A stretch of 64,000 nt of DNA. Source: Siphonodentalium dalli (taxonomy: Eukaryota; Mollusca; Scaphopoda; Gadilida; Siphonodentaliidae). A program made the translations under genes and the position numbers. Of the stretch, positions 33,045 to 45,537 are shown piece after piece; the first letter of the stretch is position 1, and each line of letters opens with the position of its first letter. The notes under the pieces were generated by a model that searched no databases, was not told the origin of the DNA, and saw only the letters and a list, made by a program, of their open reading frames with translations. Location of the stretch: contig CP136067.1 of the NCBI GenBank assembly GCA_032622095.1, positions 125,893,030 to 125,957,029 of the forward strand, written 5' to 3'.

Positions 33045-34510
33045 TTATGTGGCCAGAAACATGGCAGCCACCCGGGAATCCTTGCATTTCGGGCGGTGCC
33101 ATGCGGCGGGCATCCATAGAGCTTCATTATTTTCGAAAATTGGGCTGTTCGTGCATGGGGGGTCAAAATAGCACTTTTTGTTACTAAATTGCGTATCCAG
33201 AACCATGGCGGCTACCCAGGAATCCTTGCATTTTCGAGCGGTGCCACCCGGTGGGCGTTCATAGAGCAGGGAAGCTACCATACAACCCCTTCCAAATTTT
33301 AGAAAATTGGGCTGGTGTCTTGCATGAGGGGTCAAAATTGCTTTTTTATTACTAAATCTGCTGCGTAGCCAGAACCATTACGGCCACCCAGGAATTCTTA
33401 TATTTTCGTGCGGTGCCACCAGGCGGGCGTCCACAGAGCGGGGACGCGGCCATATAGCCCCTTCCAAATTTTAGAAAATTGGGCTGAAGTAGTGCATGGG
33501 GCAAACATTTGCATTTTTTGTTGCTGAAATGGCTGCCTAGCCAGAACCATGGCGGCCGCCAAGGGACTTCTTCCATTTTAGTGCGGTGCCACACAGCGGG
33601 GGTCCACAGAGCAGGGATGCGGCCATATAGCCCCTTCAAAATTTTAGAAAACTGGACTGAATTCGTACGTGAGCGGTTAAAATAGGATTTTGTTTTTACT
33701 AAATCAGCAGCGTAGCCAGAACCATGGCGGCATCCGGGAATCCTTGCATTTTTGTGGGGTGCCACCCGGTGGGTGTCTATTAGAGCAGGGATGCGGTCAT
33801 ATAGTTCCTTCCAAATTTTAGACAATTGGGCTGAATTCGTGCATGGAGCTAAACATGGCACTTTTTGGTGCTAAAATGTCTGCGTAGCCATAACCATGGC
33901 GGCCACCCGGTAATACTTCTATTTTCGTGCGGTGCCAGCCGGCGGGCGTCCATAGAGTAGGGATGCGGCGATATAGTCCCTTCCAAATTTTGAAAAATTG
34001 GACTGAAGTCGTGCATGGAGCTAAATATTGCACTTTTTGTTGCTAAATCGGCTGCGTAACCGGAACCATGGCGGGGACCCGGGAATCTTTACATTTCGTG
34101 CGGTGCCACCCGGTGGGCGTCCATAGAGCAGGGATGCGGCCATATATCCCCTTCCAAATTTTTGAACATTGGGCTGAAGTCGTGCATGAAGCTGAAAAAT
34201 GCACTTTTTGTTGCTAACTTGGCTCCGTAGCCAGAACCATGGCGGCCACCCGGGAGTCCTTGCATTTTTGTGTGGTGCCATACGGCGGGCGTCCATAGAG
34301 CAGGAATGCTCCATATAACCCCTTCCAAATTTTTGAAAATTGGGCTAAGTAGTGCATGGGGCTAAACATTGCACTTTTTGTTACTAAATTGGCTGTGTAG
34401 CCAGAACCATGTCGGCCACCCGGGAATCCTTCCATTTCCGCGCGGTGCACCCGGTGGACGCCCACAGCGCAGGAACGCGGCCATATAGTCCCTTCCAAAT
34501 TTTAGAAAAT
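33045..34510. repeat. 171-bp satellite, about nine units
   Basis: The phrase CCAGAACCATGGCGGCCACC or a close variant stands at about 33051, 33199, 33370, 33542, 33717, 33890, 34062, 34231 and 34401, giving a period of about 171 bp (the first interval is 148). Each unit also has TGCGGTGCCACCCGGCGGGC, GATGCGGCCATATAG, CCTTCCAAATTTTAGAAAAT and GCACTTTTTGTTGCTAAAT. Minus-strand frames of 70-170 codons run through the array and are rejected as genes. Confidence 0.95.
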
Positions 34511-35189
34511 CCCCCGAAGATTGCTCACATAATTCGGGTATCTCCGGGGGATCTTCAATATGCGGGATCTGACTCAGTAAAAGCTATTTGCTGTTGCTGT
34601 TTGAGGCTGTGTGATTTATTGCACTTTACAAATGTTTTTCAATCTATTATTATGTCGTTCTAGTATTTAGAATGACGGCGAATTAATAACTAATTAATTA
34701 TTGAATTGATAATTAAATAACCGGTGCATAATTCTATGGCTTTATTCTTCAATATTATCAGTATTTCCATTCGTTCAATTTTGTGTTGTCAATGACGATG
34801 GTCGTCGTGGTGGTTGTGATGTTATTGTTCCGTTTTTAATGTTTTTTTTAGTTAAATTTTTATGTCAATTATTGTTGAAATTATATTTAACAAACAGACG
34901 ATATTTACTAAGCTTCACTGTCTTCAGACTTCACTGACTTCAGCAAGTTAACGGATAACGGAATATTACTATAGTCGAAACCGAAACAAATCAAGACCAA
35001 ACGTTGAGAAAGAGATGTAGACAAAAATCGCTCAGAAGAAATCAGATTTAAAAAAAAGTTGTAATATAAGAAATCAGAATTCAAGTATATGCATTCCCAT
35101 CCCGTGGTCACCACAGTATCGAAGATTTCTTGCTGATACAGTGCTTAAGTACTTACACCTTTCACGATTCAGATAGGTCGTGGTGTTTA
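34511..35189. other. No gene seen
   Basis: AT-rich DNA. A small inverted repeat, ATCCCCCG with CGGGGGAT, lies at about 34508-34552. Confidence 0.5.
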
Positions 35190-36050
35190 CAAAATTGCAA
35201 TTGTGGTCATGGAAGGGTGACATCATCCTTTGCCAATATCACATATATATTTACTGTACAATATATCCATGATGTAATCGCGTCTTGAAGTTAGAATCGC
35301 GTAAAATTGTGGTAATGGAAGGGTGATATCACCCTTTGCCATATCACATATAAATCCATTGTACAGTAAGTCCATGATCTAATCCCGTTTTGAAGTTTGA
35401 ATCGAGTAAAATTGTGATCATGGAAGGGTGATATCACCCTTTGCCATTTCACATATAAATTCATTGTACAATATATCAGTTATGTAATCCCGTTTTGAAG
35501 TTTCAATCGCGTAAAATTGTGATCTTGGAAGGGTGATATCATCCTTTGTCATTTCACATATAAATTCACTGTACAATATATTGATTATGTAATCCCGTTT
35601 TGAAATTATAATCGGTAAAATTGTGATCATGGAAGGGTGATATCACCCTTTGCCATATCACATATCAATTCATTGTTCAATATATCCATTATGAAATCCC
35701 GCTTTGAAGTTATAATCGGTAAAATTGTGATCATGGAAGGGTGATATCACCCTTTGCCATTTCACATAAATTCATTGTTCAATATATCCATGATGTAATC
35801 CCGTTTTTAAGTTTGAATCGGTAAAATTGTGATCATGGAAGGGAGATATCACCCTTTGCCATTTCACATATAAATTCATTGTACAATATATCCATGATGT
35901 AATCCGGTTTTGAAGTTATAATCGGTAAAATTGTGATCATGGAAGGGTGATATCACCCTTTGCCATTTCACATATAAATTTATTGTTCAATATATCCATG
36001 ATGTAATCCCGATTTTAAGTTTTAATCGGTAAAATTGTGATCATGGAAGT
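35190..36050. repeat. 104-bp satellite with an 18-bp palindrome
   Basis: Eight units with GGAAGGGTGATATCACCC at about 35211, 35318, 35420, 35526, 35631, 35736, 35838 and 35940, and a truncated ninth at 36044. AAGGGTGATATCACCCTT is a perfect palindrome in most units. The rest of the unit is TTTCACATATAAATTCATTG, ACAATATATCCATGATG and TAATCCCGTTTTGAAG. Confidence 0.95.
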
Positions 36051-38234
36051 AACTAAACGGTTGTATTCAAATGTACAGTGCATAGATAAATACACGATAT
36101 ATTGATTCCCTTGTACAAAGGGTTGACACAGGGACGTGACGACAGGGGTGTCTCGCCCCCAACTTTGGTCAAATCTTCAACTGTTGGAAATGTGATATAC
36201 CTGAAACAACATTTGTTGGAAATATCACACCAACAATGGTTGAAATTGTTCTCGTAGTTTGATTTTCCAAAACATTATTAGTGGAGAATTTGTAGTTTTC
36301 AGACCAACATTTGCATATTTTCCTAGTATTAGCAAACAAATTGGACTGAAATGGCTGTCAGAAACCGTTGAAAATTTTCCAACCTTGGGGGGGGGGGGCG
36401 GGTGTCAGGTCTCAAAATTTTAAACAATTGGAAAGTTTGATGCCAGTCTGGATGCTAGGATTTAGCAAATTTCATGTCAGATTTCAAAAATATCTCACAC
36501 CGGGCCGAACCATGGTCGATCCGGTGTGTCCCGACCCCTCCCCAGTGGCCAGTCAGTAACAGATAACTAATTTAAGAAAATACAAATCTGGGTGAATGTG
36601 CATGGCGTTAGACCACTAGATATAAGGATATTATGATTTTTCAGGCTCAGATCTGCACATTTTCTTGTACTGCATGGTCGACCCATTGGATTATGCCCCC
36701 CCCCCCCCCGACTAGTGACAAAATGACTACTGATTTATTTAGAATATGCTACCATCCAGGCGGTTGTGAGGGACCAGTTGGGAAAAATAAAGCCCAACCC
36801 GGGGGGTGCAAATGGAATTACGCGCAAACTTGTGAATGTTATATGGTTCAAGGGGTGTAGTTAGAAATTCGAAGGTGGACACCCCTCCTTACGCGGAGAC
36901 CATATATAGTCACGTCCCTGCAATGGGTCGAGACTGTGTGTAGAGCACTATATACTCACTCTATTAACGACAACCTGTCATTAATGCGTGAAAAAAGTTG
37001 TCAGTCAAATGATCGGCCTTCCGTATTTATCTAAGTGCTAGAAGCCGCCTGGAGAATTTGAACATAAAACCTGGCTTAAAATGACAACTTTATCAATGAT
37101 GTTTGCTCGTGACATCTTGCAATAAATAGGTTAACGTAGCTGACTGGAATTCATGTAATTCATGAACCTTTGAGTGAGAAAATCGTAGTGAAAGGTTACC
37201 GGTCAACAGAACACATCTACCCGTTCCAAATCGCTATCGCTTTATGAGCTGCATTGAAAGTACACAAGAGACCGTGACGATGTTCACCGATTTACCCGTA
37301 CCCGTTCCCGTCGGACGGGTATCGCAAACTCGCTATTGTGGAGCAGCGTGTAATGTTAATCACAGTAACAAAGATTTTATCGTCACTGATATCGTGAGCA
37401 AAAATAAGTGAGATTGGGCTATCCATCCATATGTTATTCCCAATTATTACGAGGCCTATTCCGTCAGGCAGTGGCTACCAGCCTGCCATTACACGCTATA
37501 ATATGTTTCCTCAGTTCTGGTTTCTGAGATGCCCCAAGGATAGTCATACGGGTATATCATGGGTATGTTTGCTATTAGCATTATTCTTCAAACTGGCATG
37601 AACTGGGATGAACAGTTGTATTTCCACATGTTTTGATAAACAATTTGGTTCAAGCAACATATCACAAAGCAAATATTAAAATATCAAATAATCTGAAATG
37701 TGTTGTACCATGTAGTCTGTAGAATACTCAAATGTGATTATGCGACTAGATCATGTGACTATCTAGTATGAAAATGAATTTTAATAAAAACTTTGGCATT
37801 CTGCCTATCCCTAGAAATGTGATTATGTTGACACATTTCTTGATTAATGGCACTTATATGATAAATTAAAATAGTATCGGTATCTTCATTATGCATTGTT
37901 CTATTAAAATCTCGCGCAATAAACTATGATAATGCAGGATAATCAGGGATAATCAGCTATTTGGTTGGTCAATTGATAATTTTCTCAAATTTAGGGGGTG
38001 GGTGTCCAAAACTGACGGAAAAAAATTCCTGAAACGGAAACAAGGGTGTGTGTCCAAAATTGCCTGGAAAAAAAGGCCGGAAATGGAATAAATTGGGTGG
38101 GTGGGTCCCCCGAGGCCGGAAAAAAATTAAAATGATCATACGTGCCTGGAAATTTTGTTCGACCCCCCCCCTCCTGTATTAATCAAAAATATTAGTAGTA
38201 TATATTTAGAGGGTATATTAGCCATTATTAGACA
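36051..38234. other. No gene; G-run, C-run and a dispersed-repeat segment
   Basis: A G-run of about 12 at 36388 and a C-run of about 15 at 36697. The segment 36800-36920 (GTGCAAATGGAATTA, AGGGGTGTAGT, GTGGACACCCC) recurs in direct orientation at about 62300-62410. At 37990-38110 a loose repeat (GTGTCCAAAA, GGAAAAAAA) is seen. No coding similarity. Confidence 0.5.
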
Positions 38235-38402
38235 TTGACTCTCTGGAATGCGCTACCGTTGATCATTCGCAGCTGTCCTGGATATGATGAATTCAAAGGT
38301 TTTTTGAAAATCTCAGTTATACATGGAATATTGGATGTTGAACTAATGTACCAGCTTTCAATGCGGCTGCATACTTATCGCATGTCTGAACTAACTTTAT
38401 GA
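38235..38402 (+). pseudogene. LINE 3' fragment, last about 55 codons
   Basis: The frame reads LTLWNALPLIIRSCP then YDEFKGFLKI and ends at a TGA (38400-38402). LWN-LP followed by an F-K-LK helix is the terminal block of many jockey/CR1-like LINE proteins. Nothing upstream matches, so this is a very short 5'-truncated insert or an eroded copy. Confidence 0.6.
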
Positions 38403-39589
38403 ATTAATTTTAATGTTGGCAAGCGTCTTGAAACCTCAGTGATATGTACGCCATACTAAAATGTGTAATATGTTATATGATATCGACTACAACCGGTAAG
38501 CCCCACTGGGTCAATATCTACTATTTTTAATATTTTGGCCGCCATTTTGGTGACTATTGTGATCCAACAGTGATAATGTTGGTTATATTGATGTGGGATA
38601 TTTATAGGTAATGGTATGCATCAGTTAAATCGACCAGTTCTGTACATTTATTGTTGATATTATGACAAGAGTCCCAATGACGATTGTTGGTGAAGTTTTA
38701 TACCGCGTTCTGTAAAATCGACTTTTTGAGGGATCCGAAGAAACTGGGACTTAATAATGTCATAAGTCGTTGATCCAATGATCAGTTAACATGGAACACA
38801 AACAATACATCCACTAGTCTCCATCAGTTCCAAACAGCAGAAACTGATCTGGAAACTATTGGTTAAAATAGTTAAATTTTCCAGTTCCGGTGGCCTTTTT
38901 GATGGCCATCTTGGACGGGAAGTTCCAATTTTCCTAAAGTGGTGTCATAATGTCTTGGTTTCACAGATATATATATTTGACAAGATTATCTCGCTATAAT
39001 TCGGATCAACATGACTTAGTGCCTCGTCTGAAAAACGGCGGCCAAATTTGACGCCATTTTGTCTGGTGTCTAAGCGGACACATTTTAATGTTAAAATTGC
39101 TCAAAAGGTGAGCGATATAATACAAAAGAAAATTACTAAGGTGATGTTAAGTCCTATGGTGCAGGGGTACACTGGGCTATCAGCTACCGGACAAATAGCG
39201 AATACTAAACAGTGTTAGTCGAGGGTCAAACTAGCCATTCGTGTCTGATAATGCTGCAGAAATCCGCTTCTTAAATTGGGCTTCTATGTTTAGTATATAT
39301 CGAAGAATGACGGTATTAAATTTCAAGGACGTACGCCAAAGTTCGTATAAAAGTGATTTTTTACATTTTGGGGGTTTCAGTCAAAAGACCCCTTCTTATC
39401 TGAAAATGCTGAAAAAACATAGAATATATAGGCTGTATTAGCGGTCGTGGTGGAAGATGCTTAACTTGGGCTAGTGGCCGAAATCACACCAAAGGACTTT
39501 TAATGGCCCACAAAAGTGTGTTTTCAATGTGAACAATCCAAAAGGTTGAGTTTTATTTTTTGTCTTATTTTAGACCACATAATTCCATA
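38403..39589. other. No gene seen
   Basis: Mixed-composition DNA without clear repeats or frames of interest. Confidence 0.45.
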
Positions 39590-39775
39590 ATATTACGAGT
39601 CAGGATCGCTGTAGACACAGCTAACTATAATATTATTTACACATCGCAGACGACATATTAAGAGTCGGGATCCTGTATATACACAGCTAACTATAATATT
39701 ATTTACACACCGCAGACGACATATTACTATTCGGAATCCCTGTATAAACACAGCTAACTAACATATTATTATGAG
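39590..39775. repeat. Outlying units of the 67-bp satellite
   Basis: Nearly three units (ACACAGCTAACTATAATATT, ACCGCAGACGACATATTA, GTCGGGATCC) that lie about 1.2 kb before the main array at 40940. Confidence 0.9.
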
Positions 39776-39884
39776 TCGGCATTTTGCATTCGGATCTTTA
39801 TTCAGTGATCTCGAATGAGACTTTTCAGCCTGACAAACTTGGTATCTGACTGAGTTCTGATTTTTGTCAGAATACCCTGACCAG

Positions 39885-39962
39885 GTTGCGATCCGGTCCG
39901 CTAGCACGAGAGACCAATACGCTACCTCTCGGCTACCGACTTGGTCTTGATTTTGACCAAAG
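39885..39962 (-). ncRNA. tRNA-like sequence, probably SINE head or tRNA pseudogene
   Basis: On the minus strand GGTAGCCGAGAGGTAGCG resembles a pol III A box region and GGATCGCAACC resembles a B box (GGTTCGANTCC), with a spacing of about 35 bp. I could not fold a full cloverleaf, and the flanks contain an AGAACTCAGTCAGATACC tail, so a tRNA-derived SINE is likelier than a working tRNA. Confidence 0.35.
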
Positions 39963-40174
39963 TAAAGATACTTGTAATGTGAAATTATTCACATTATGAT
40001 TAATAATAATATTATGTGTTATTAATATATGTGTTACTGTTAGTTTGAATTGAATTCCAATGTTAGATACTCAGTTCACTGTCGTACCCCGAAATGCGAT
40101 CAGACTAATTAATACATTACATGTAGTTCTGCTAACTTGCTAGTCAATTAATAACATTTAGACAGAGTTTTCGT

Positions 40175-40850
40175 GACAAAAATTGTCATAACTTAGTTTG
40201 GAATCATTCAGGATATCATGCAGTATCTGATATGGTTTGGTTCAAATTTTATATTTACGCGTCTAATATCTAGTGTAAGTTCTACAATCGCGTTAAGTGT
40301 GTTTGGCATTTACATGGCAATATGGGCCAGGGCTGAGGCCAGTGAGGGTCTTCAACCCCCCATACCCTGGACGATTTGCAAGCATAAAATTTGGGCAATT
40401 TTTGGGCGAATTGGTGGAACTTTCGGGCAAATAGCATGGTGCTTCATGTATTGTTTTTATATCTGTACCTACCTGTATACTTCACATTATTTGTATATAA
40501 ATGTAAACATTATGCAGCGTATATTCAATGAGCTAATAATGGGCCCAACTTATCCGGTTACCAAATTAATTTGTTACAGAGTGGCTATGCTAGCTTAGGC
40601 ATGTAATTGCATGCTATTATATTATTTTATACAGGCCAACAATGCCCAACTTTCGTGACTGCAAGTTGAAATTTCAAAAAAAATTCCAAGTCTAAATTTT
40701 ATCGTGGTATGTATATTATATACTATTGTCAGCAAAATAGCACTGCCTATCATATCGTAGCCGAAGTGTGCATTTAATATCCAGTTCATCAAATGAATCA
40801 TGAGTAGAGCCTGGTCGAAATAATACTGTGTGGGGTTCAGTTAGTATTCA
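40175..40850 (+). repeat. Dispersed repeat, copy 1 (inverted partner at 61545-62120)
   Basis: Similarity to the reverse complement of 61545-62120 is visible over most of the length: GATATCATGCAGTATCTGAT, GGCATTTACATGGCAATATG, GCAAGCATAAAATTTGGGCA, CATATCGTAGC-GAAGTGTGCA, AATGAATCATGAGTAGA. Probably two copies of one unclassified transposon. The plus frame of 126 codons in this copy is not conserved and is not called. Confidence 0.75.
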
Positions 40851-40939
40851 CCTATAATCGATCATATCTAATTGTATATTCTAATTGTATATCTACATAT
40901 CATGGCATTGGAAGGAGTAAGTTTTCGAATAACGTGGTA

Positions 40940-43420
40940 CGTTATTATCATATTATTATTTACATACCACAGACGACATATTACGATTCGGAATCCATGT
41001 AAATACACAGCTAACTATAATATTATTTACATACCGCAGACGACATATTAAGAGTTGGGGTCCCTGTATATACACAGCTAACTATAATATTATTTACATA
41101 CCGCACACGACATATTACCATTCGGAATACCTGTATATTATACACAGCTAACTATAATATTATTTATATACCGCAGACGACATATTACGATTCGGAATCC
41201 ATGTATACACACAGCTAACTATAATATTATTTACATACCGCACACGACATATTACGATTCGGAATCCATGTATATTATACACAGGTAACTATACTATTAT
41301 TTACATACCGCAGACGACATAAAGAGTCGGGATCCCTGTATATTATACACAGCTAACTATAATATTATTTACACACCGCAGACGACATATTAAGAGTCGG
41401 GATCCCTGTAGACACAGCTAACTATAATATTATTTACACACCGCAGACGACATATTAAGAGTCGGGATCGCTGTATATACACAGCTAACTATACTATTAT
41501 TTACATACCGCAGACGACATATTAAGAGTTAGGATCCCTGTAAACACAGCAAACTATAATATCATTTACACACCGCAGATGACATATTACGAGTCGGGAT
41601 CCCTGTATATACACAGCTAACTATACTATTATTTACATACCGCAGACGACATATTACGAGTCGGGATCCCTGTATATACACAGCTAACTATAATATTATT
41701 TACACACCGCAGACGACATAGTAAGAGTCGTGATCCTGTATATACGCAGCTAACTATAATATTATTTACATACCGCAGACGACATATTACGAGTCGGGAT
41801 CCCTGTATATACACAGCTAACTATAATATTATTTACATACCGCAGACGACATATTAAGCGTCGGGATCCCTGTATATACACAGCTAACTATATTATTAAT
41901 TACACACCGCACGCGACATATTAAGAGCCGGGATCCCTTTAGACACAGCTAACTATAATATTATTTACACACCGCAAACGACATATAAAGAGTCGTGATC
42001 CTGTATATACACTGCTAACTATAATATTATTTACATACCGCACACGACATATTAAGAGTCGGGATCGCTGTAGACACAGCTAACTATAATATTATTAAGA
42101 CACCGCACACGACATATTAAGAGACGGGATCCCTGTAGACACAGCTAACTATAATAGTATTTACATATCGCACACGACATATTAAGAGTCGGGATCCCTG
42201 TATATACACAGCTAACTATAATATTATTTACACACCGCAGACGACATATTAAGAGTCGGGATCCCTGTATATACACAGCTAACTATAATAGTACTTACAC
42301 ACCGCATACGACATATTAAGAGTCGGGATCCCTGTATATACACAGCTAACTATAATATTATTTACATACCGCAGACGACATATTAAGAGTCGAGATCCTG
42401 TATATACACAGCTAACTATAATATTATTTACATACCGCACACGACATATTAAGAGTCGGGATCTATGTAGACACAGCTAACTATAATATTATTTACATAC
42501 CTCTGACGACATATTACGAGTCGGGATCCCTGTAGACACAGCTAACTATAATATTATTAACACACCGCAGACGACATATTAAGAGTCGGGATCCCTGTAT
42601 ATAGACAGCTAACTATAATATTATTTACATACCGCACACGACATATTAAGAGTCGGGATCCCTTTAGACACAGCTAACTATAATATCATTTACACACCGC
42701 AGGCGACATATTACGAGTCGGGATCCCTGTATATACACAGCTAACTATAATATTATTTACATACCGCAGACGACATATTAAGAGTAGGGATCCCTGTATA
42801 AACACAGCTAACTATAATATTATTTATATACCGCCGACGACATATTACGAGTCGGGATCCCTGTATATACACAGCTAACTATAATAGTACTTACACACCG
42901 CGGACGACATATTAAGAGTCGGGATCCCTGTATATACACAGCTAACTATAATATTATTTACATACCGCAGACGAAATATTAAGAGTCGGGATCCTGTATA
43001 TACACAGCTAACTATAATATTAATTACATACCGCACACGACATATTAAGAGTCGGGATCCCTGTAGACACAGCTAACTATAATATTATTTACCTACCTCA
43101 GACGACATATTACGAGTCGGGATCCCTGTAGACACAGCTAACTATAATATTATTAAGACACCGCAGACGACATATTAAGAGTCGGGATCCCTGTATATAG
43201 ACAGCTAACTATAATATTATTTACATACCGCACACGACATATTAAGAGTAGGGATCCCTGTAGACACAGCTAACTATAATATCATTTACACACCGCAGAC
43301 GACATATTACGAGTCGGGATCCCTGTGTATACACAGCTAACTATAATATTATTTACATACCGCAGACGACATATTAAGAGTAGGGATCCCTGTATATACA
43401 CAGCTAACTATAATATAAAG
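40940..43420. repeat. 67-bp satellite, main array of about 37 units
   Basis: The unit is TTTACATACCGCAGACGAC, ATATTAAGAGTCGGGATCCC, TGTATATACACAGCTAACTA, TAATATTA. Almost every unit has the palindrome GGGATCCC. Variants (TACGAGTC, GTAGACACAGC, CACACCGC) recur in groups, which suggests higher-order blocks, for example the unit with CCTCTGACGAC/CCTCAGACGAC near 42500 and 43090. Confidence 0.95.
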
Positions 43421-43745
43421 TTATTATACAATGTTGTGTACAGTATGTGTTTTTCTTGTACGAGTCCAGGTTGTGGTGAAAAGTCATATTGGACGAGACA
43501 CGCCAGTGTCGAGTCCAATATTACTTTTCACCACAACCTGGACGAGTACAAGAAAAACTCATACTGTACACAACATTGTATAATGACATTTTTATTATCC
43601 ATATGTATGTTTGTCCAAATTTTGGAAATAAAACTTTTGTGGTTATTTTTGGTATTTGTCGGCACTTAATTCTCTATAAAAGCCTGTACCGTATATTGAT
43701 CATCAGAAAGCATGATTTGGAAAAGTAAACACGGAAGTGAGAAAA
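43415..43745. mobile_element. Insertion in the satellite, copy 1: hairpin (43420-43587) plus unique tail
   Basis: 43420-43587 is an almost perfect inverted repeat with arms of about 80 bp (GTTATTATACAATGTTGTGT, ACAGTATG, TTTTTCTTGTACGAGTCC, AGGTTGTGGTGAAAAGTC) around a 4-bp centre. A tail follows with TTTTGGAAATAAAACTTTTG, CTCTATAAAAGCCTGTACCG, and ends in AAACACGGAAGTGAG. The satellite stops at its left edge. Confidence 0.85.
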
Positions 43746-43975
43746 AACTCAATGCGGAAGTGAAACGTCTGCTAAAATCCATCAATGTTGCGCGCGCATC
43801 ACAATTTCACCGATGCATTTCGCAATAGAGTTAATTCGTGACGTCACGGAGTCCAATATGAAAAGTCATATTGTACAGTCGGGAGTCCAATATGACTTCG
43901 GGAGTCCAATATGACTTTTTCCAGGACTATCACGTGGCGGCTTTTGCCCAATCGGAAATGGTGTTAGTTAAGGGA
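43746..43975. other. Spacer with GAGTCCAATATGAC copies
   Basis: Contains CGTGACGTCACG at about 43840 and four copies of (GA)GTCCAATATGA(C/A) at about 43851-43920, a phrase also present in the hairpin loop regions next to it. Confidence 0.65.
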
Positions 43976-44255
43976 TGGATAATAATATTATTTACACACC
44001 GCAGACGACATATTACGAGTCGGGATCCCTGTATATACACAGCTAACTATAATCTTATTTACACACCGCAGACGACATATTAAGAGTAGGGATCCCTGTA
44101 TATACACAGCTAACTATAATATTATTTACACACCGCAGACGACATATTACGAGTCGGGATCCCTGTATATACACAGCTAACTATAATCTTATTTACACAC
44201 CGCAGACGACATATTAAGAGTCGGGATCCTGTATATACACAGCTAACTATACTAT
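43976..44255. repeat. 67-bp satellite, second block of four units
   Basis: Same unit as 40940-43420, resuming after the first hairpin insertion. Confidence 0.95.
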
Positions 44256-44590
44256 AAAGTTATTATACAATGTTGTGTACAGTATGTGTTTTTCTTGTAC
44301 GAGTCCAGGTTGTGGTGAAAAGTCATATTGGACGAGACACGCCAGTGTCGAGTCCAATATGACTTTTCACCACAACCTGGACGAGTACAAGAAAAACTCA
44401 TAATGTACACAACATTGTATAATGACATTTTTATTATCCATCTGTATGTTTATCCAAATTTTGGAAATAAAACTTTTGTGGTTATTTTTGGTATTTGTCG
44501 GCACTTAATTCTCTATAAAAGCCTGTACCGTATATGGATCATCAGAAATCATGATTTGGAAAAGTAAACACGGAAGTGAGAAAAATCTCA
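44250..44590. mobile_element. Insertion in the satellite, copy 2
   Basis: Near-identical to 43415-43745, in the same orientation, with hairpin 44259-44426 and the same tail to ACACGGAAGTGAG. The first satellite base pairs next to both copies are alike (CTATA-TATAAAGTTATT), so the insertion and its flank were duplicated together. Confidence 0.9.
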
Positions 44591-44690
44591 CCGAAAACTA
44601 CATAGTAAGAGTCGGGATCATGTATATACACAGCTAACTATAATATTATTTACATACCGCAGACGACATATTACGAGTCGGGACAGCTAA
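44591..44690. repeat. Last unit of the 67-bp satellite
   Basis: One unit and a fragment (AGTAAGAGTCGGGATC to CGAGTCGGGACAGC), after which the array ends. Confidence 0.9.
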
Positions 44691-45348
44691 CTCCTTGTGT
44701 GTTTTGAACTAAAATGCATGTTCCGCGTCATCACTACTTCCTACTATGTCCCGTAACAGTCATGTGCTAAACTTGGACGATATACATGACATTCATTAGA
44801 TGCTTCCATTTATAAAACTATAACTCAAAACAGTATACAATGATCGAGCCACTTTACACACACTTCTGCCTTTCTATGAAATATTGCACAAATGTACTGA
44901 TAAGGCGTTCTCAATTAATAGATTCGTGCAATGTGTTGTCATTTCGCCCTCGGGTGTATACTAATGTTGTATTTATGGGTTTTCATAGTTAGGGCTGGTA
45001 GAATACAATATGTACCAAATACATATACGTCTCGGTTAACGGCGCCAATATAGCAAAATTGAAGCGAAGATTCCGGGAAATCCGAATCCACCGAGGATGA
45101 CCGAATATATCCGGAAGCTCACGAAACGAGCAGGCGAATGAAGACCGGCAATAGAATCCAGAACTTCTCATTGATAACATCGTATTATTTCATTGCTGTA
45201 TTATTAAAAGCTATTATTCTGCACTTGCACGTATTACGTATTCGTGTATAATTATGCGGCACTATACCCCAATAATATACTAATGTACAAATTCTAGATA
45301 GCTATGGTTCGCTGGCCGTTTTATTTACAGTTTATGGCGTTTTTTTTG
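44691..45348. other. No gene seen
   Basis: AT-rich DNA without a recognisable frame or repeat. Confidence 0.45.
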
Positions 45349-45435
45349 GACGCGTTAAACGTTGTAGTGCGACCCCGAGTCCGGTTGTTTTGGGACGCAT
45401 TACAAGTTGTAGTGCGTCCCCGAATCCGGTAAAAG
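45349..45435. repeat. Two-unit tandem repeat with GTTGTAGTGCG
   Basis: GGACGCGTTAAACGTTGTAG then GACCCCGAGTCCGGTT, followed by GGACGCATTACAAGTTGTAG then GTCCCCGAATCCGGT; period about 43 bp. Confidence 0.8.
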
Positions 45436-45537
45436 ATGGAATTTCCATTTCGTTTATTGTCGTTGATTTTGGTTTGTGATAATTTATGCCAATTACAAAT
45501 AGAAGAAAAGAAAAAGATAATTTGTGAAATGCGTATG

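Noticed and set aside
33352-34498. Minus-strand frames of 70-170 codons rich in Trp, Pro and Arg
   Set aside because: They follow the 171-bp satellite unit, which is a multiple of three and therefore repeats the same peptide; no independent coding signal.
40218-40598. Plus-strand frame of 126 codons with a hydrophobic part
   Set aside because: Lies in a dispersed repeat whose second copy (61545-62120) does not keep the frame.
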